NCBI RefSeq assembly: GCF_900172325.1
Contig: NZ_FWFR01000001.1
Location: 930,001-994,000 of the forward strand
Direction: 5' to 3'
Length of the DNA: 64,000 nt
From: Oceanibacterium hippocampi
GTDB taxonomy: Bacteria; Pseudomonadota; Alphaproteobacteria; Sneathiellales; Sneathiellaceae
In this document: one piece after another, positions 54,260 to 62,292 of the stretch
Layout of the letters: each line of letters starts with the position of its first letter
Position numbering within the stretch: the stretch's first letter is position 1
Notes under the pieces: generated by a model
The model's input: the letters and a program-made list of their open reading frames with translations, nothing else
What the model was told of the DNA's origin: nothing
The model's database searches: none
Program-made: the position numbers and the translations under genes

Positions 54260-54327
54260 TAAACGATAATTGGACGCAAATCGGCTGTCAACGGCAGAGC
54301 CCCTCGTAGAACAAGACAGAGACGCCC

Positions 54328-54996
54328 ATGTCAGAGCAGATCGGCGATGCGACCCGGACCGTCGTCCGGCGGGATCCGGAGCGGACGCGGGAGCTCATTC
54401 TGAACGCCGCGATCGGCGAGTTCTCCGCCAAGGGACTGGGCGGCGCCCGGGTCGACGAGATCGCCGAGCGATCCGGCGTCAACAAGCGGATGATCTACCA
54501 TTATTTCGGCAACAAGGATGGCCTTTTCCTTGCCGTGCTGGAGACCGTCTACAAGCAGATTCGCGCCAGCGAGGCCGAACTCAACCTGAAGGGCCTGAGC
54601 CCGGAAGAGGGCATGCGCAAGCTGGCCGCCTTCACCTGGCAGCATTACCTGGAGAACCCCGAGTTCATCAGCCTGCTGAACTCCGAGAATCTCCACAAGG
54701 CGGTGCATCTCCGCCAGTCGACGCGTATCCGGGAGCTGCATTCGCCGCTGGTCGACACGATCAGCGACCTGCTCCGACGGGGCGAGGCGTCCGGGGCTTT
54801 CCGCAAGGGGGTGGATCCGGTCCAACTCTACATCTCGATCGCCAGCCTCGGCTATTTCTACCTTTCCAACATCCATACGCTGACCACCATCTTCGGCCGC
54901 AACCTGCGTGCGCGATCCGAGATGTCCGCCCGGCAGGAACATGTCGTCGAGGTTATCATGAGCTATCTCCGCCCCGGTTCGGCGACCGGCGACTGA
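54328..54996 (+). CDS. TetR-family transcriptional regulator
   Basis: A 222-residue repressor-type protein. The N-terminal three-helix DNA-binding domain (about residues 15-65) includes the block DEIAERSGVNKRMIYHYFGNKDGLF, strongly TetR-like, and the C-terminal ligand domain fills the rest. It sits at the centre of the five 16-bp operator sites, one of which is directly upstream of it. It is the best candidate to bind them; LysR at 58.5 kb is the alternative. The ligand is presumably a substrate or intermediate of the local catabolic genes. Confidence 0.9.
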   Translation: MSEQIGDATRTVVRRDPERTRELILNAAIGEFSAKGLGGARVDEIAERSGVNKRMIYHYFGNKDGLFLAVLETVYKQIRASEAELNLKGLSPEEGMRKLAAFTWQHYLENPEFISLLNSENLHKAVHLRQSTRIRELHSPLVDTISDLLRRGEASGAFRKGVDPVQLYISIASLGYFYLSNIHTLTTIFGRNLRARSEMSARQEHVVEVIMSYLRPGSATGD

Positions 54997-55079
54997 GCCG
55001 GCGGGCCCGGCCGACAGGCGTCGTTCGGGATCCTCCAGCATCGATTGCAAGTCGCTCCGACGATGCTGCGCGTTGCCGC

Positions 55080-55108
55080 TTGACATCTCCCGTCCACAAC
55101 TCATAAGT
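55080..55108 (+). promoter_or_regulatory. Promoter of the DapA-like/PhyH/ABC operon
   Basis: TTGACA at 55080-55085, then 16-17 bp, then CATAAG/ATAAGT at 55102-55108. The -10 is overlapped by operator C, so binding there would exclude RNA polymerase. The GTG start is about 33 bp downstream. Confidence 0.6.
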
Positions 55109-55122
55109 ATCTGTCTGGTTAC
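55107..55122. promoter_or_regulatory. Operator C of the 16-bp GTAnn-N6-GTnAC family
   Basis: GTATCTGTCTGGTTAC, overlapping the -10 of the DapA-like gene promoter. It differs from operator D (60897) at only one of 16 bases although the sites are 5.8 kb apart, strong support for a shared regulator. Confidence 0.68.
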
Positions 55123-55140
55123 TTGACGAGGGAGGTGCGA

Positions 55141-56202
55141 GTGACGCGCGACCGGACACAGATCCCGGCGGACGTCAGGACGATGCTGCGGAACGGAACC
55201 GTGATTCCGGCTCACCCGCTGGCGTTGACCGCCGATCGCAAGCTGGACGAACGTCGGCAACGGGCACTCACCCGCTACTACATCGATTCCGGGGTGGGCG
55301 GGGTCGCCGTCGGCGTCCATACCACCCAGTTCGAGATCCGCGATATCGGGCTCTACGAGCCGGTGCTCCGGCTCGCCGCCGAGACCGCGTCCGCCTGGAC
55401 CGACCGTCCGCTGGCGATGATCGCCGGGCTGGTCGGGCGCACGGAGCAGGCGATTCGGGAGGCCGAGACCGCGCGGGCGCTCGGCTATCATGCCGGCCTG
55501 CTCAGCCTCGCCATCTTCAAGACGGCCGACGAAGCCGAGATCATCGCCCATTGCAAGGCCGTCGCCGAGGTAATCCCGCTGGTCGGCTTCTACCTGCAGC
55601 CGGCGGTCGGCGGCCGGCAGCTGTCCTTCGAATTCTGGCGCGACTTTGCCGCTATCGAGAATGTCATCGCGATCAAGATCGCGCCGTTCAACCGTTATGC
55701 GACGCTCGACGTGGTGCGCGGCGTGGTCGCCGCCCGGGCCGAGGATCGGGTCACGCTCTATACCGGGAACGACGATCATATCGTCGGCGACCTGCTGACC
55801 CCGTTCCGGATCCGGCGCGACGGCGCGGAAGTCGAAATGCGCATCGTCGGCGGGCTGCTCGGCCACTGGTCGGTCTGGACCGGCGGCGCGGTGCGCCTGC
55901 ATGCCCGCTGCCGGGCCGCGGTCGAGGCCGGCACGATCGATCCCGACCTGATGGCGCTCGACGCCGCGGTCACCGACATGAACAGCGCCGTCTTCGACGC
56001 CGCGAACGGTTTCAAGGGCGTGATCGCCGGCTGCCACGAGGTCCTGCGCCGGCAGGGCCTGATGGCCGGCATCTGGTGTCTCGATCCGGAGGAGGGGCTG
56101 AGCCCCGGCCAGGCGGAGGAGCTCACCCGTGTCGCGCGCGATTACCCTGACCTGACGGACGACGCGTTCGTCGCTGACAATTTGGGGAGGTGGCTCGAAT
56201 GA
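55141..56202 (+). CDS. DapA/NAL-family lyase-like protein
   Basis: A 353-residue TIM-barrel protein related to dihydrodipicolinate synthase. The front has VIPAHPLALTADRKLDERRQRALTRYYID, close to the D-G-ALL type N-terminal region. The Schiff-base lysine is probably in NVIAIKIAPF, with GFYLQPAVGG before it. Likely a retro-aldol or aldol step on a keto acid. The start is GTG at 55141, five bases after GGGAGG; TTG at 55123 lies in the operator. Its stop overlaps the PhyH start by 4 bp. Confidence 0.82.
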   Translation: MTRDRTQIPADVRTMLRNGTVIPAHPLALTADRKLDERRQRALTRYYIDSGVGGVAVGVHTTQFEIRDIGLYEPVLRLAAETASAWTDRPLAMIAGLVGRTEQAIREAETARALGYHAGLLSLAIFKTADEAEIIAHCKAVAEVIPLVGFYLQPAVGGRQLSFEFWRDFAAIENVIAIKIAPFNRYATLDVVRGVVAARAEDRVTLYTGNDDHIVGDLLTPFRIRRDGAEVEMRIVGGLLGHWSVWTGGAVRLHARCRAAVEAGTIDPDLMALDAAVTDMNSAVFDAANGFKGVIAGCHEVLRRQGLMAGIWCLDPEEGLSPGQAEELTRVARDYPDLTDDAFVADNLGRWLE

Positions 56203-56942
56203 CGATGACTGAGCAACAGCTCGAAACCTACTGGCTCGATGGCCACGTGACGGTTCCGGACGTGTTCACGGCTGCCGAGATGGACGCCCTCGTCGCCGAC
56301 ATGATCGATTGGGGGAACGAGTTCCTCTCCGGTCTCGGCGAGCAGGAGAAGCGCTGGTACCTGGAAGATTCGCCGGCCGGACAGGCGGTTCTCCGCAAGC
56401 TCGACAACCCGGTTTTCTTCCGTCCCTCCTTCCGCGCGATCGCCGGCGACCCGCGCCTGACCTCGCTGGTCCGGCAGATCATCGGCGACGGGCTCTCGGT
56501 CCGCTTCAGCCAGATCTTCTGCAAGCCGCCCAGCATCGGCGGGCCGAAGCCCATGCACCAGGACAACTATTACTTCGGCTGCGACGATCGCGACGGCATG
56601 GTGACGGCCTGGCTCGCGCTCGACGACGCGACCATCGAGAACGGCTGCCTGCATTTCGCCGACGGCAGCAACAAGGGGCCGATCTATCCCCATGTCGCGC
56701 CCGAGGGGCGGGCTTTCGATCTCCAGCTCACGCCCGAGGACATCGCCAAGCAGACCATGACCCCGGCCCCGGTGCCGAAGGGCGGCATCTCCTTCCATCA
56801 TGGCAATACCCTGCACCAGTCGGCCGACAACCGGTCGAACCGGTGGCGCCGTGCGGTGGCGATGCATTTCGTGAACGATTCCACTGTCTTCGCAACGCCG
56901 GCTTTGCCGTATGATGATAGTCTGATCGTCGCGATCGCCTGA
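56199..56942 (+). CDS. PhyH-family Fe(II)/2-oxoglutarate dioxygenase
   Basis: A 247-residue oxygenase. The facial triad is complete: H120 and D122 (PMHQDNYYF) and distal H206 (NTLHQSAD), with Arg212 or Arg215 available for 2-oxoglutarate. PhyH proteins hydroxylate small molecules, including alkyl, methylamine and betaine-like or phosphonate compounds. It overlaps the lyase gene by 4 bp and is followed by an ABC permease and ATPase, so hydroxylation probably acts on an imported compound. Confidence 0.87.
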   Translation: MTMTEQQLETYWLDGHVTVPDVFTAAEMDALVADMIDWGNEFLSGLGEQEKRWYLEDSPAGQAVLRKLDNPVFFRPSFRAIAGDPRLTSLVRQIIGDGLSVRFSQIFCKPPSIGGPKPMHQDNYYFGCDDRDGMVTAWLALDDATIENGCLHFADGSNKGPIYPHVAPEGRAFDLQLTPEDIAKQTMTPAPVPKGGISFHHGNTLHQSADNRSNRWRRAVAMHFVNDSTVFATPALPYDDSLIVAIA

Positions 56943-56961
56943 CGCCGGACAAGGGAGCGTA

Positions 56962-57741
56962 GTGTTGATGGAAAAGTTCGCCAACTGGCTGCGTCGCTAC
57001 AGCCTCGCCATATTCATCCACGTCCTGGTGATTGCCCTCTGGCAATTCTGGGTGGTTCTCGGCGATGTGCCGTCCTATGTCGCGCCGACCCCGGTCGACA
57101 CGGCCATGGCGATCTTTTCCAACTATGACTGGACGCGGAATACCCTGGTCACGGCGGCCGAGATCTTCGGCGGCTATTTCCTGGCGGTGATCTTCGGGGT
57201 CGGGCTGGCCCTGATCTTTTCCTGGTCGCGCATCCTGTCGTCGACCTTCATGCCGCTGATCGTCTCGGCCAACATGATCCCGAAGGTGGCGCTCGGCCCG
57301 ATCATCATCGTCTGGTTCTCCTACGGCCTGTGGCCGAACATCATGATCGCCTTCTCGATCTGCTTCCTGCCGATCCTGCTGACCACGGAACGGGGCCTGA
57401 GCGAGGTCGAACCGGACCTGCTCGACCTCGTGCGCTCGCTCAAGGGATCGCGCTGGCAGATCTTCACCAAGATCCAGCTGCCCGGCTCGCTGCCCTACAT
57501 CTTCTCCGGCATGAAGGTGGCGGTGGTCCTCGCGGTCGCCGGCGCCATCGTCGGCGAGTTCATCGCCTCCGAGGAGGGGCTCGGCTATCTCATGCTGCAG
57601 GTGCAGGTGACGCTCGATACGGCCGCGTCGTTCCTCGCCGTCTTTCTGATCACACTGGTTGGCGTGGCGCTTTATGCCATCGTGCTGATCCTCGAACGGT
57701 TGTTCGTGGTCGGCGACCGTCGCCTGGAGGGGAGCTATTGA
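56962..57741 (+). CDS. NitT/TauT-like ABC transporter permease (second)
   Basis: A 259-residue permease with six hydrophobic segments and the loop EPDLLDLVRSLKGSRWQIFTKI, almost superimposable on that of the permease at 48274. Start candidates GTG 56962, TTG 56965 and ATG 56968 follow an AAGGGAG at different distances; the exact start is unresolved. Its stop overlaps the ATPase start by 4 bp. Confidence 0.88.
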   Translation: MLMEKFANWLRRYSLAIFIHVLVIALWQFWVVLGDVPSYVAPTPVDTAMAIFSNYDWTRNTLVTAAEIFGGYFLAVIFGVGLALIFSWSRILSSTFMPLIVSANMIPKVALGPIIIVWFSYGLWPNIMIAFSICFLPILLTTERGLSEVEPDLLDLVRSLKGSRWQIFTKIQLPGSLPYIFSGMKVAVVLAVAGAIVGEFIASEEGLGYLMLQVQVTLDTAASFLAVFLITLVGVALYAIVLILERLFVVGDRRLEGSY

Positions 57742-58505
57742 CGACTGACGCATTCATCCGGCTGGACGGGGTTCGCAAGTTCTATCGCAGCCGTGGACAG
57801 GAGTTCCTGGCCGTCTCCGACGTCAGCCTCGAGATCGAGGAGGGCGAACTGGTCTCGCTGGTCGGCCCGTCGGGCTGCGGCAAGACGACCGTGCTCAAGA
57901 TCCTCGCCGGGCTGCATCCCCATGATGGCGGCACGGTCACGATCGGCGGCGGTTCGACGCCGTTCGACGCGACCCGGGACATCGGCATGGTGTTCCAGCA
58001 GTCGCTGCTGCTGAAATGGCGGCGGATCATCGATAATGTGCTCCTGCCGGCCGAGATCCTCGGCCTGCCGATGAGGCCGGCGCGCGACCGGGCGCGCGAC
58101 CTGCTGGCCATGGTCGGCCTCGCGGGATTCGAGGAATCCTATCCTTACGAGCTTTCCGGTGGCATGCAGCAGCGCGCGGCGATCGCCCGTTCGCTGGTGC
58201 ACGACCCGAAGCTGATCCTCATGGACGAGCCGTTCGGCGCGCTCGACGCGCTGACCCGCGAGAAGATGAACCTGGAGCTGCTGCGGATCTGGTCGGAAAG
58301 CCGCAAGACCATCATCTTCGTGACGCACGGCATCCAGGAGGCGGTCTTCCTCGCCTCGACCTGCGCCGTGCTGACCGCCGGCCCGGCCCGGATGGCCGAT
58401 CATTTCGAGATCGACCTGCCCTATCCGCGAACGCTCAGCATGAAGACGAGCGAGAAATTCGGCGAATATACCCGGCGCATCTACGCCCTGCTGGGCATGG
58501 AATAG
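57738..58505 (+). CDS. NitT/TauT-like ABC transporter ATPase
   Basis: A 255-residue ATPase. Walker A is GPSGCGKTT, the signature is LSGGMQQRAA, Walker B is LILMDEP, and the switch His is in VTHGIQEAV. The start is TTG at 57738 inside the permease stop and behind GGAGGGGAGC; there is no better start. It is the only ATPase of this family in the window, so it may serve both permeases. It is convergent with the LysR gene. Confidence 0.9.
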   Translation: MTTDAFIRLDGVRKFYRSRGQEFLAVSDVSLEIEEGELVSLVGPSGCGKTTVLKILAGLHPHDGGTVTIGGGSTPFDATRDIGMVFQQSLLLKWRRIIDNVLLPAEILGLPMRPARDRARDLLAMVGLAGFEESYPYELSGGMQQRAAIARSLVHDPKLILMDEPFGALDALTREKMNLELLRIWSESRKTIIFVTHGIQEAVFLASTCAVLTAGPARMADHFEIDLPYPRTLSMKTSEKFGEYTRRIYALLGME

Positions 58506-58515
58506 ACGCCGCCTC

Positions 58516-59385
58516 TCACGCCTGCCCTTCGGAATCGGGCGCCGCGTCCTGCGCGACCCGGCGCAGTTCGTCGAGCGCGATATCGAGAAACTCGTTCGGC
58601 GCCGCGACCGGATAGACCATGTAGGCGGGATAGCTGAAGACCGGCGCCCGCTCGTTGACATGCAGGATCCCGGCGGCGATGCCCGGCGCGACCACCCGGC
58701 GCGGGAAATAGCCCGAACCGCCGAATGCGGTGAGGAACTGCAGGCTGAGTGCGCCGAGCCGGGAATTCAGCGTCGGCAGTTCCAGGTCCGGGAAGTTGAG
58801 CCGGTGGTCCCGCTGGAATTCCGGGCCCCAGTCGACGAAGACATAGCCGTCCCCCGGGCGGGGCGGCGCCGGGCTCTCGGTCGATGCCAGCACCAGTTCC
58901 TCCTCCAGCAGCGGCTCGACCACGAAGCCCGGACGGGCTTCCGGCGCGTAGATCACCGCGACATCGACCGTGCCGTCGATCAGCGCCTGCATCAGGTCCT
59001 TGGAGAACCCGTACTCGGCGCGCAGCGCCAGGGTCGGCTGGGCTTCGCGCAAGGCCGCGATCCAGGGGAAAAGCAGTCCTTGCCAGAGCGAGAAATGGCC
59101 GCCTATGGCGAGCGTCGCCTGCATCCCTTCGGGTAGGCCGACATCGTGGCGCGCCTGCTCCCAGAGCCGGACCATGGCCGCCGCGTGGCGGTAGAACTGG
59201 TTGCCCGCGGCGGTCATCTGCACGCCGGCCCGGCCGCGGTCGAGCAGGCTGCGGCCGAGCTGGCCCTCGAGCGCCCGGATCCGCGCGCTGACGGTCGACT
59301 GGGTGATGTGCAGACGCTCCGCTGCGGCAACGAAACTGCCGCTTGCGATGACCTCGAGGAAGGTTCTTGCCTGGGCGATGTCCAT
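58516..59385 (-). CDS. LysR-family transcriptional regulator
   Basis: A 289-residue LTTR. The winged helix-turn-helix covers residues 1-60 (MDIAQARTFLEVIASGSF, then RLHITQSTVSARIRALEGQLG) and the periplasmic-binding-protein-like effector domain covers about 90-289. It is divergent from the small basic ORF and MetE-like gene, with a T-N11-A box in its upstream region. Its target may be itself and the divergent gene. Confidence 0.9.
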   Translation of the reverse strand: MDIAQARTFLEVIASGSFVAAAERLHITQSTVSARIRALEGQLGRSLLDRGRAGVQMTAAGNQFYRHAAAMVRLWEQARHDVGLPEGMQATLAIGGHFSLWQGLLFPWIAALREAQPTLALRAEYGFSKDLMQALIDGTVDVAVIYAPEARPGFVVEPLLEEELVLASTESPAPPRPGDGYVFVDWGPEFQRDHRLNFPDLELPTLNSRLGALSLQFLTAFGGSGYFPRRVVAPGIAAGILHVNERAPVFSYPAYMVYPVAAPNEFLDIALDELRRVAQDAAPDSEGQA

Positions 59386-59406
59386 GGGCGGGCGCCTTTG
59401 TTTTCA

Positions 59407-59443
59407 ATCGATATTTTCGATACAAGACCGTTAAAATATTAAC
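59407..59443. promoter_or_regulatory. LysR-type box and AT-rich palindrome upstream of lysR
   Basis: ATCGA-TATTT-TCGAT (59407-59421) contains a T-N11-A core typical of LTTR binding, and GTTAA-AATA-TTAAC (59430-59443) is a second inverted repeat. Both lie within 60 bp of the lysR start in a strikingly AT-rich stretch. Confidence 0.5.
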
Positions 59444-59516
59444 TTGTCAAATTTATGGACGCGCACGACATTGATCTCCGTACAGCGAATTTCCGCTGTC
59501 AACCGGAGTAGACAAG

Positions 59517-59621
59517 ATGAAACCGAGCAAGCCGTCTGCCCCCGCGAAGCCGCAGGGCAAACCGTCCGCCGCCAAGCCCGCCGCCGCGACCGGTAGCAAG
59601 CCCGCTTCCCCGAAGAAGTAG
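59517..59621 (+). CDS. Possible 34-residue Lys/Pro/Ala-rich peptide
   Basis: ATG at 59517, with GGAG eight bases upstream, opens a 34-residue frame ending at TAG 59621. The peptide starts MKPSKPSAPAKPQGKPSAAK and ends SPKK; it has no Cys, aromatic, aliphatic-large or acidic residues. It looks like a piece of a histone-like tail or a small nucleic-acid-binding peptide. It lies in the intergenic region between lysR and the MetE-like gene. Whether it is translated is unknown. Confidence 0.4.
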   Translation: MKPSKPSAPAKPQGKPSAAKPAAATGSKPASPKK

Positions 59622-59672
59622 GTCGCCGGAACCGTCGCCGACCGTGTATCGACACGCGCTTCCCCGAAGAAG
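59603..59672 (+). repeat. Direct repeat of a 16-mer across the small-ORF stop
   Basis: CGCTTCCCCGAAGAAG occurs at 59603-59618, covering the last codons of the small ORF, and again at 59657-59672. Each copy contains a short CTTC-CCC-GAAG inverted repeat. The spacing between copies is 54 bp, a multiple of three. Confidence 0.6.
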
Positions 59673-59780
59673 CACGGATCAAGCACCCCCCAGGGTTCGA
59701 TGTCGATGCGAGCCTCGCACCCATGGTCGGCGACGAGGTTCCGTTCGGAGTGCCACTTCGGTGGCCACCGGCCTGTGCTA

Positions 59781-59807
59781 CGGCCACGCCTCACCGGCGT
59801 GGCCGTA
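59781..59807. terminator. Hairpin between small ORF and MetE-like gene 3' end
   Basis: An 11-bp perfect stem (59781-59791 with 59797-59807, loop TCACC), 34 bp past the MetE-like stop on the minus strand. No U-run is seen on either side. It may end or protect the minus-strand message. The remainder of 59622-59840 shows only short GC hairpins. Confidence 0.5.
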
Positions 59808-59840
59808 TTCGTTCGGGGCGCCGTGGCCCGGCGTCGGGGT

Positions 59841-60872
59841 CTATTCGGCGGCGGCGCGCCGGGACCGACCCTCGTAGAGATCCCGTCCGGCGGACAGCGC
59901 CCGGATCTTGGCGTCGGCGATCGGCCGCTTCAGCATCCAGAAGCCGCAATCGGGATGGATGTAACGGACCCGGCCGGCCCCGAGGATGCTTTCGGCATGC
60001 TCGATGGCGCGGGCGATCTCGTCGGCGCTCTCGATGTCGTTCGCCTTGATGTCGACGACACCGAGGCCCATCCCGATTTTCGGCGACAGCTCGCGAAAGA
60101 TCGCCAGTTCCTCGATCGGCCGGTGGGCGTTCTCCATCACGATATGGTCGGCATGCAGGCTGTTCAGATAGTCGATCAGCTTTGCCCAGGTGCCGTCCTG
60201 GATCGTCTGGCCGCCGTAATTGCCGAAGCAGAGATGCACCGCCGGCGTCGTCGGCACCGCGTCCAGCACCCGGTTGATCGCTTCCGCCGCCCATTCCCAT
60301 TCTTCCGGATGACCGGGCAGGTTGGCCTCGTCGAGCTGGATGATGTCGGCCTCGACATGACGGACCTGCTCGGCCAGGACATCGGCAATCGCCAGGCAGA
60401 GTTCGGCGGTCGTCCCGTAGTGGCGGTCCATCAGCGTCTTGGCCAGCATGTGCGGGCCGGTCACGGTGAACTTGAGCGGCTTGCTGGCGATCGCGCGAGC
60501 TCGTGCCGCGGCACTCTGCAGGTCGAGCGAGCCGGCGCCGACCGGGCCGTCGACGATTCCCGGCGGTCGGGTGCGGAAGCGCATGCCGGCCTCGCCGCGG
60601 TAATCCTGCAGTTCGGCGAAGCTGAGCTCGGAGCGGATCCCGCTCATCGGCTTCACGAAATACTCGATCATCCCGTTGGTCTCGGGATGGTTGACGTCGA
60701 AGCGGTAAAGCTCCCCGTCGCAGACGACATCGATGCCGGCCTGTTCCTGGGTCATGATGACCACCCGGGTCGCGTCGACGAGCGCCTGCTCGGACGGCAA
60801 TGACACCAGCCAGTCGGGCACCGGATAGGAGCCGACCACCGTGGTCTTGATGCGGGGTTCCGTGTCGCTCAT
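59841..60872 (-). CDS. MetE-like (cobalamin-independent methionine synthase family) methyltransferase
   Basis: A 343-residue single-domain protein of the MetE C-terminal/methyltransferase type. Zinc ligands are probably H213 and C215 (VHLCFGN), E247 (VMENAH) and C309 (HPDCGFW). It is half the size of full MetE and lacks the N-terminal folate-binding half, so it likely transfers methyl (or alkyl) groups between thiols and small donors instead of making methionine from folate. It lies under operator D. Confidence 0.82.
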   Translation of the reverse strand: MSDTEPRIKTTVVGSYPVPDWLVSLPSEQALVDATRVVIMTQEQAGIDVVCDGELYRFDVNHPETNGMIEYFVKPMSGIRSELSFAELQDYRGEAGMRFRTRPPGIVDGPVGAGSLDLQSAAARARAIASKPLKFTVTGPHMLAKTLMDRHYGTTAELCLAIADVLAEQVRHVEADIIQLDEANLPGHPEEWEWAAEAINRVLDAVPTTPAVHLCFGNYGGQTIQDGTWAKLIDYLNSLHADHIVMENAHRPIEELAIFRELSPKIGMGLGVVDIKANDIESADEIARAIEHAESILGAGRVRYIHPDCGFWMLKRPIADAKIRALSAGRDLYEGRSRRAAAE

Positions 60873-60896
60873 CGCCGTCTCTCTTTTCCGGTTCGC

Positions 60897-60912
60897 GTAT
60901 CTGTTTGGTTAC
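60897..60912. promoter_or_regulatory. Operator D of the 16-bp GTAnn-N6-GTnAC family
   Basis: GTATCTGTTTGGTTAC, 25 bp upstream of the MetE-like start. On the minus strand a TTGATA -35 and GATACG -10 candidate with 17-bp spacing run through it, so the site overlaps the promoter spacer and -10. Confidence 0.65.
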
Positions 60913-61031
60913 AAAGCCTATCAACGCCGCGACGGGGCGGCAAGACGGCGCGTCGCTGGCGATTGCCCGTTTCCGCGTTGCATCCGCCCGGCTATTCTCC
61001 CGGCGATCGGATCGTATCAACGAGGCGCCTC

Positions 61032-62207
61032 ATGCGCGGCATTCGCGACGTCATCGCCGGGATGGAAATCCAGAAGATCGGCGAAGTTTCCAAGCTCGCC
61101 CTGGACTATCCCGACACCATGCCGCTCTGGTTCGGCGAGTCCGACATGGCGACGCCCGAGTTCGTCCAGGCGGCGGCGATCGCGGCGATGCGGGCCGGCC
61201 ACACGCGCTATGTCAACAAGCGCGGGCTGCCGGCGCTGAGGCACGCCATCGCCGCCTATAACGAGGCGCTGTTCGGCCGACCGGTCGCGCTCGAGCGGGT
61301 GACCGCGACCGCCTCGGCGATGACCGCGATCATGATTGCCATGCAGTGCCTGGTCGGCAACGGCGACAATGTGGTCATGGTCTCGCCGGTCTGGCCGAAC
61401 GCGGTCCAGTGCGTCACCGCGATGGGCGGCGAGAGCCGCCATGTCCGGCTTCGCGACGGCGAGGGCGGCTGGCAGCTCGACCTCGACGAGCTGTTCGCGG
61501 CCTGCGATGAGCGGACCCGGGCCTTCTTCATCGCCTCGCCCGGCAATCCAACCGGCTGGGTGATGTCGCCGGAGGAGCAGCGCGCGATCCTCGATTTCTG
61601 CCGGGCGCGCGGCATCTGGCTGATCGCCGACGAGGTCTATAACCGGATCGTCTACGACGCGCCCCGAAACGGTTTCGCGCATGCCCCCTCGATGATGGAG
61701 ATGATCGAGCCGGACGACCCGGTCTTCGTCGTCTACGGCTTCTCGAAGGCCTACGCGATGACCGGCTGGCGGCTCGGCTGGCTGGTTCACCCGCCGGCAC
61801 TGGGGGCCGCGATCGGCGACCTGTCCGGGATCAACAACACCGGGGCCACCAGCTTCGTGCAGCATGCCGGCGTCGCCGCCCTCGGGACCGAGGGCGAGGC
61901 CTTCCTGGCGACGATGATCGAACGCTGCCGGGTCGGCCGCGAGATCGTCTTCCAGCGCCTCGCCGCCCTGCCGGGGGTCCGGATCAGCCGGCCGGAAGCG
62001 GCCTTCTACGCCTTCTTCGCCGTGGACGGCATCGACGACAGCCTCGCCTTCGCCCAGGACCTGGTGCGTCGCCACGGCGTCGGGCTCTCGCCGGGCTCGG
62101 CCTTCGGGCCGGGCAACGAAAGCTGCCTCCGGCTCTGCTTCGCCAATTCGGAGGCTGTCCTTTCCGACGCGCTGGATCGGCTGACAGCGGCGCTCGGGCG
62201 GGCCTGA
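61032..62207 (+). CDS. PLP-dependent aminotransferase, class I/II
   Basis: A 391-residue fold-type I aminotransferase. The PLP lysine is in YGFSKAYAMTGWRLGW, the aspartate in WLIADEVYNRIVY and the carboxylate-binding Arg in the late LRLCFAN segment; SPGNPTGW is the usual loop. The start is the ATG at 61032 with GAGG six bases upstream. It is divergent from the MetE-like gene, with operator D in the shared region, so it may belong to the same regulon. Confidence 0.9.
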   Translation: MRGIRDVIAGMEIQKIGEVSKLALDYPDTMPLWFGESDMATPEFVQAAAIAAMRAGHTRYVNKRGLPALRHAIAAYNEALFGRPVALERVTATASAMTAIMIAMQCLVGNGDNVVMVSPVWPNAVQCVTAMGGESRHVRLRDGEGGWQLDLDELFAACDERTRAFFIASPGNPTGWVMSPEEQRAILDFCRARGIWLIADEVYNRIVYDAPRNGFAHAPSMMEMIEPDDPVFVVYGFSKAYAMTGWRLGWLVHPPALGAAIGDLSGINNTGATSFVQHAGVAALGTEGEAFLATMIERCRVGREIVFQRLAALPGVRISRPEAAFYAFFAVDGIDDSLAFAQDLVRRHGVGLSPGSAFGPGNESCLRLCFANSEAVLSDALDRLTAALGRA

Positions 62208-62292
62208 TCCGGCCGCATCGGGCGGACTCGCGCTTGTCATGTGCTGGTGCTAGGCTTCCCGGCGGAGGGGTGGAACGGCAGGTGCGTATCGA

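Noticed and set aside
59517-59621. Small ORF as a PqqA-like cofactor precursor
   Set aside because: It lacks the Glu and Tyr needed for PQQ and no radical SAM maturase is next to it.
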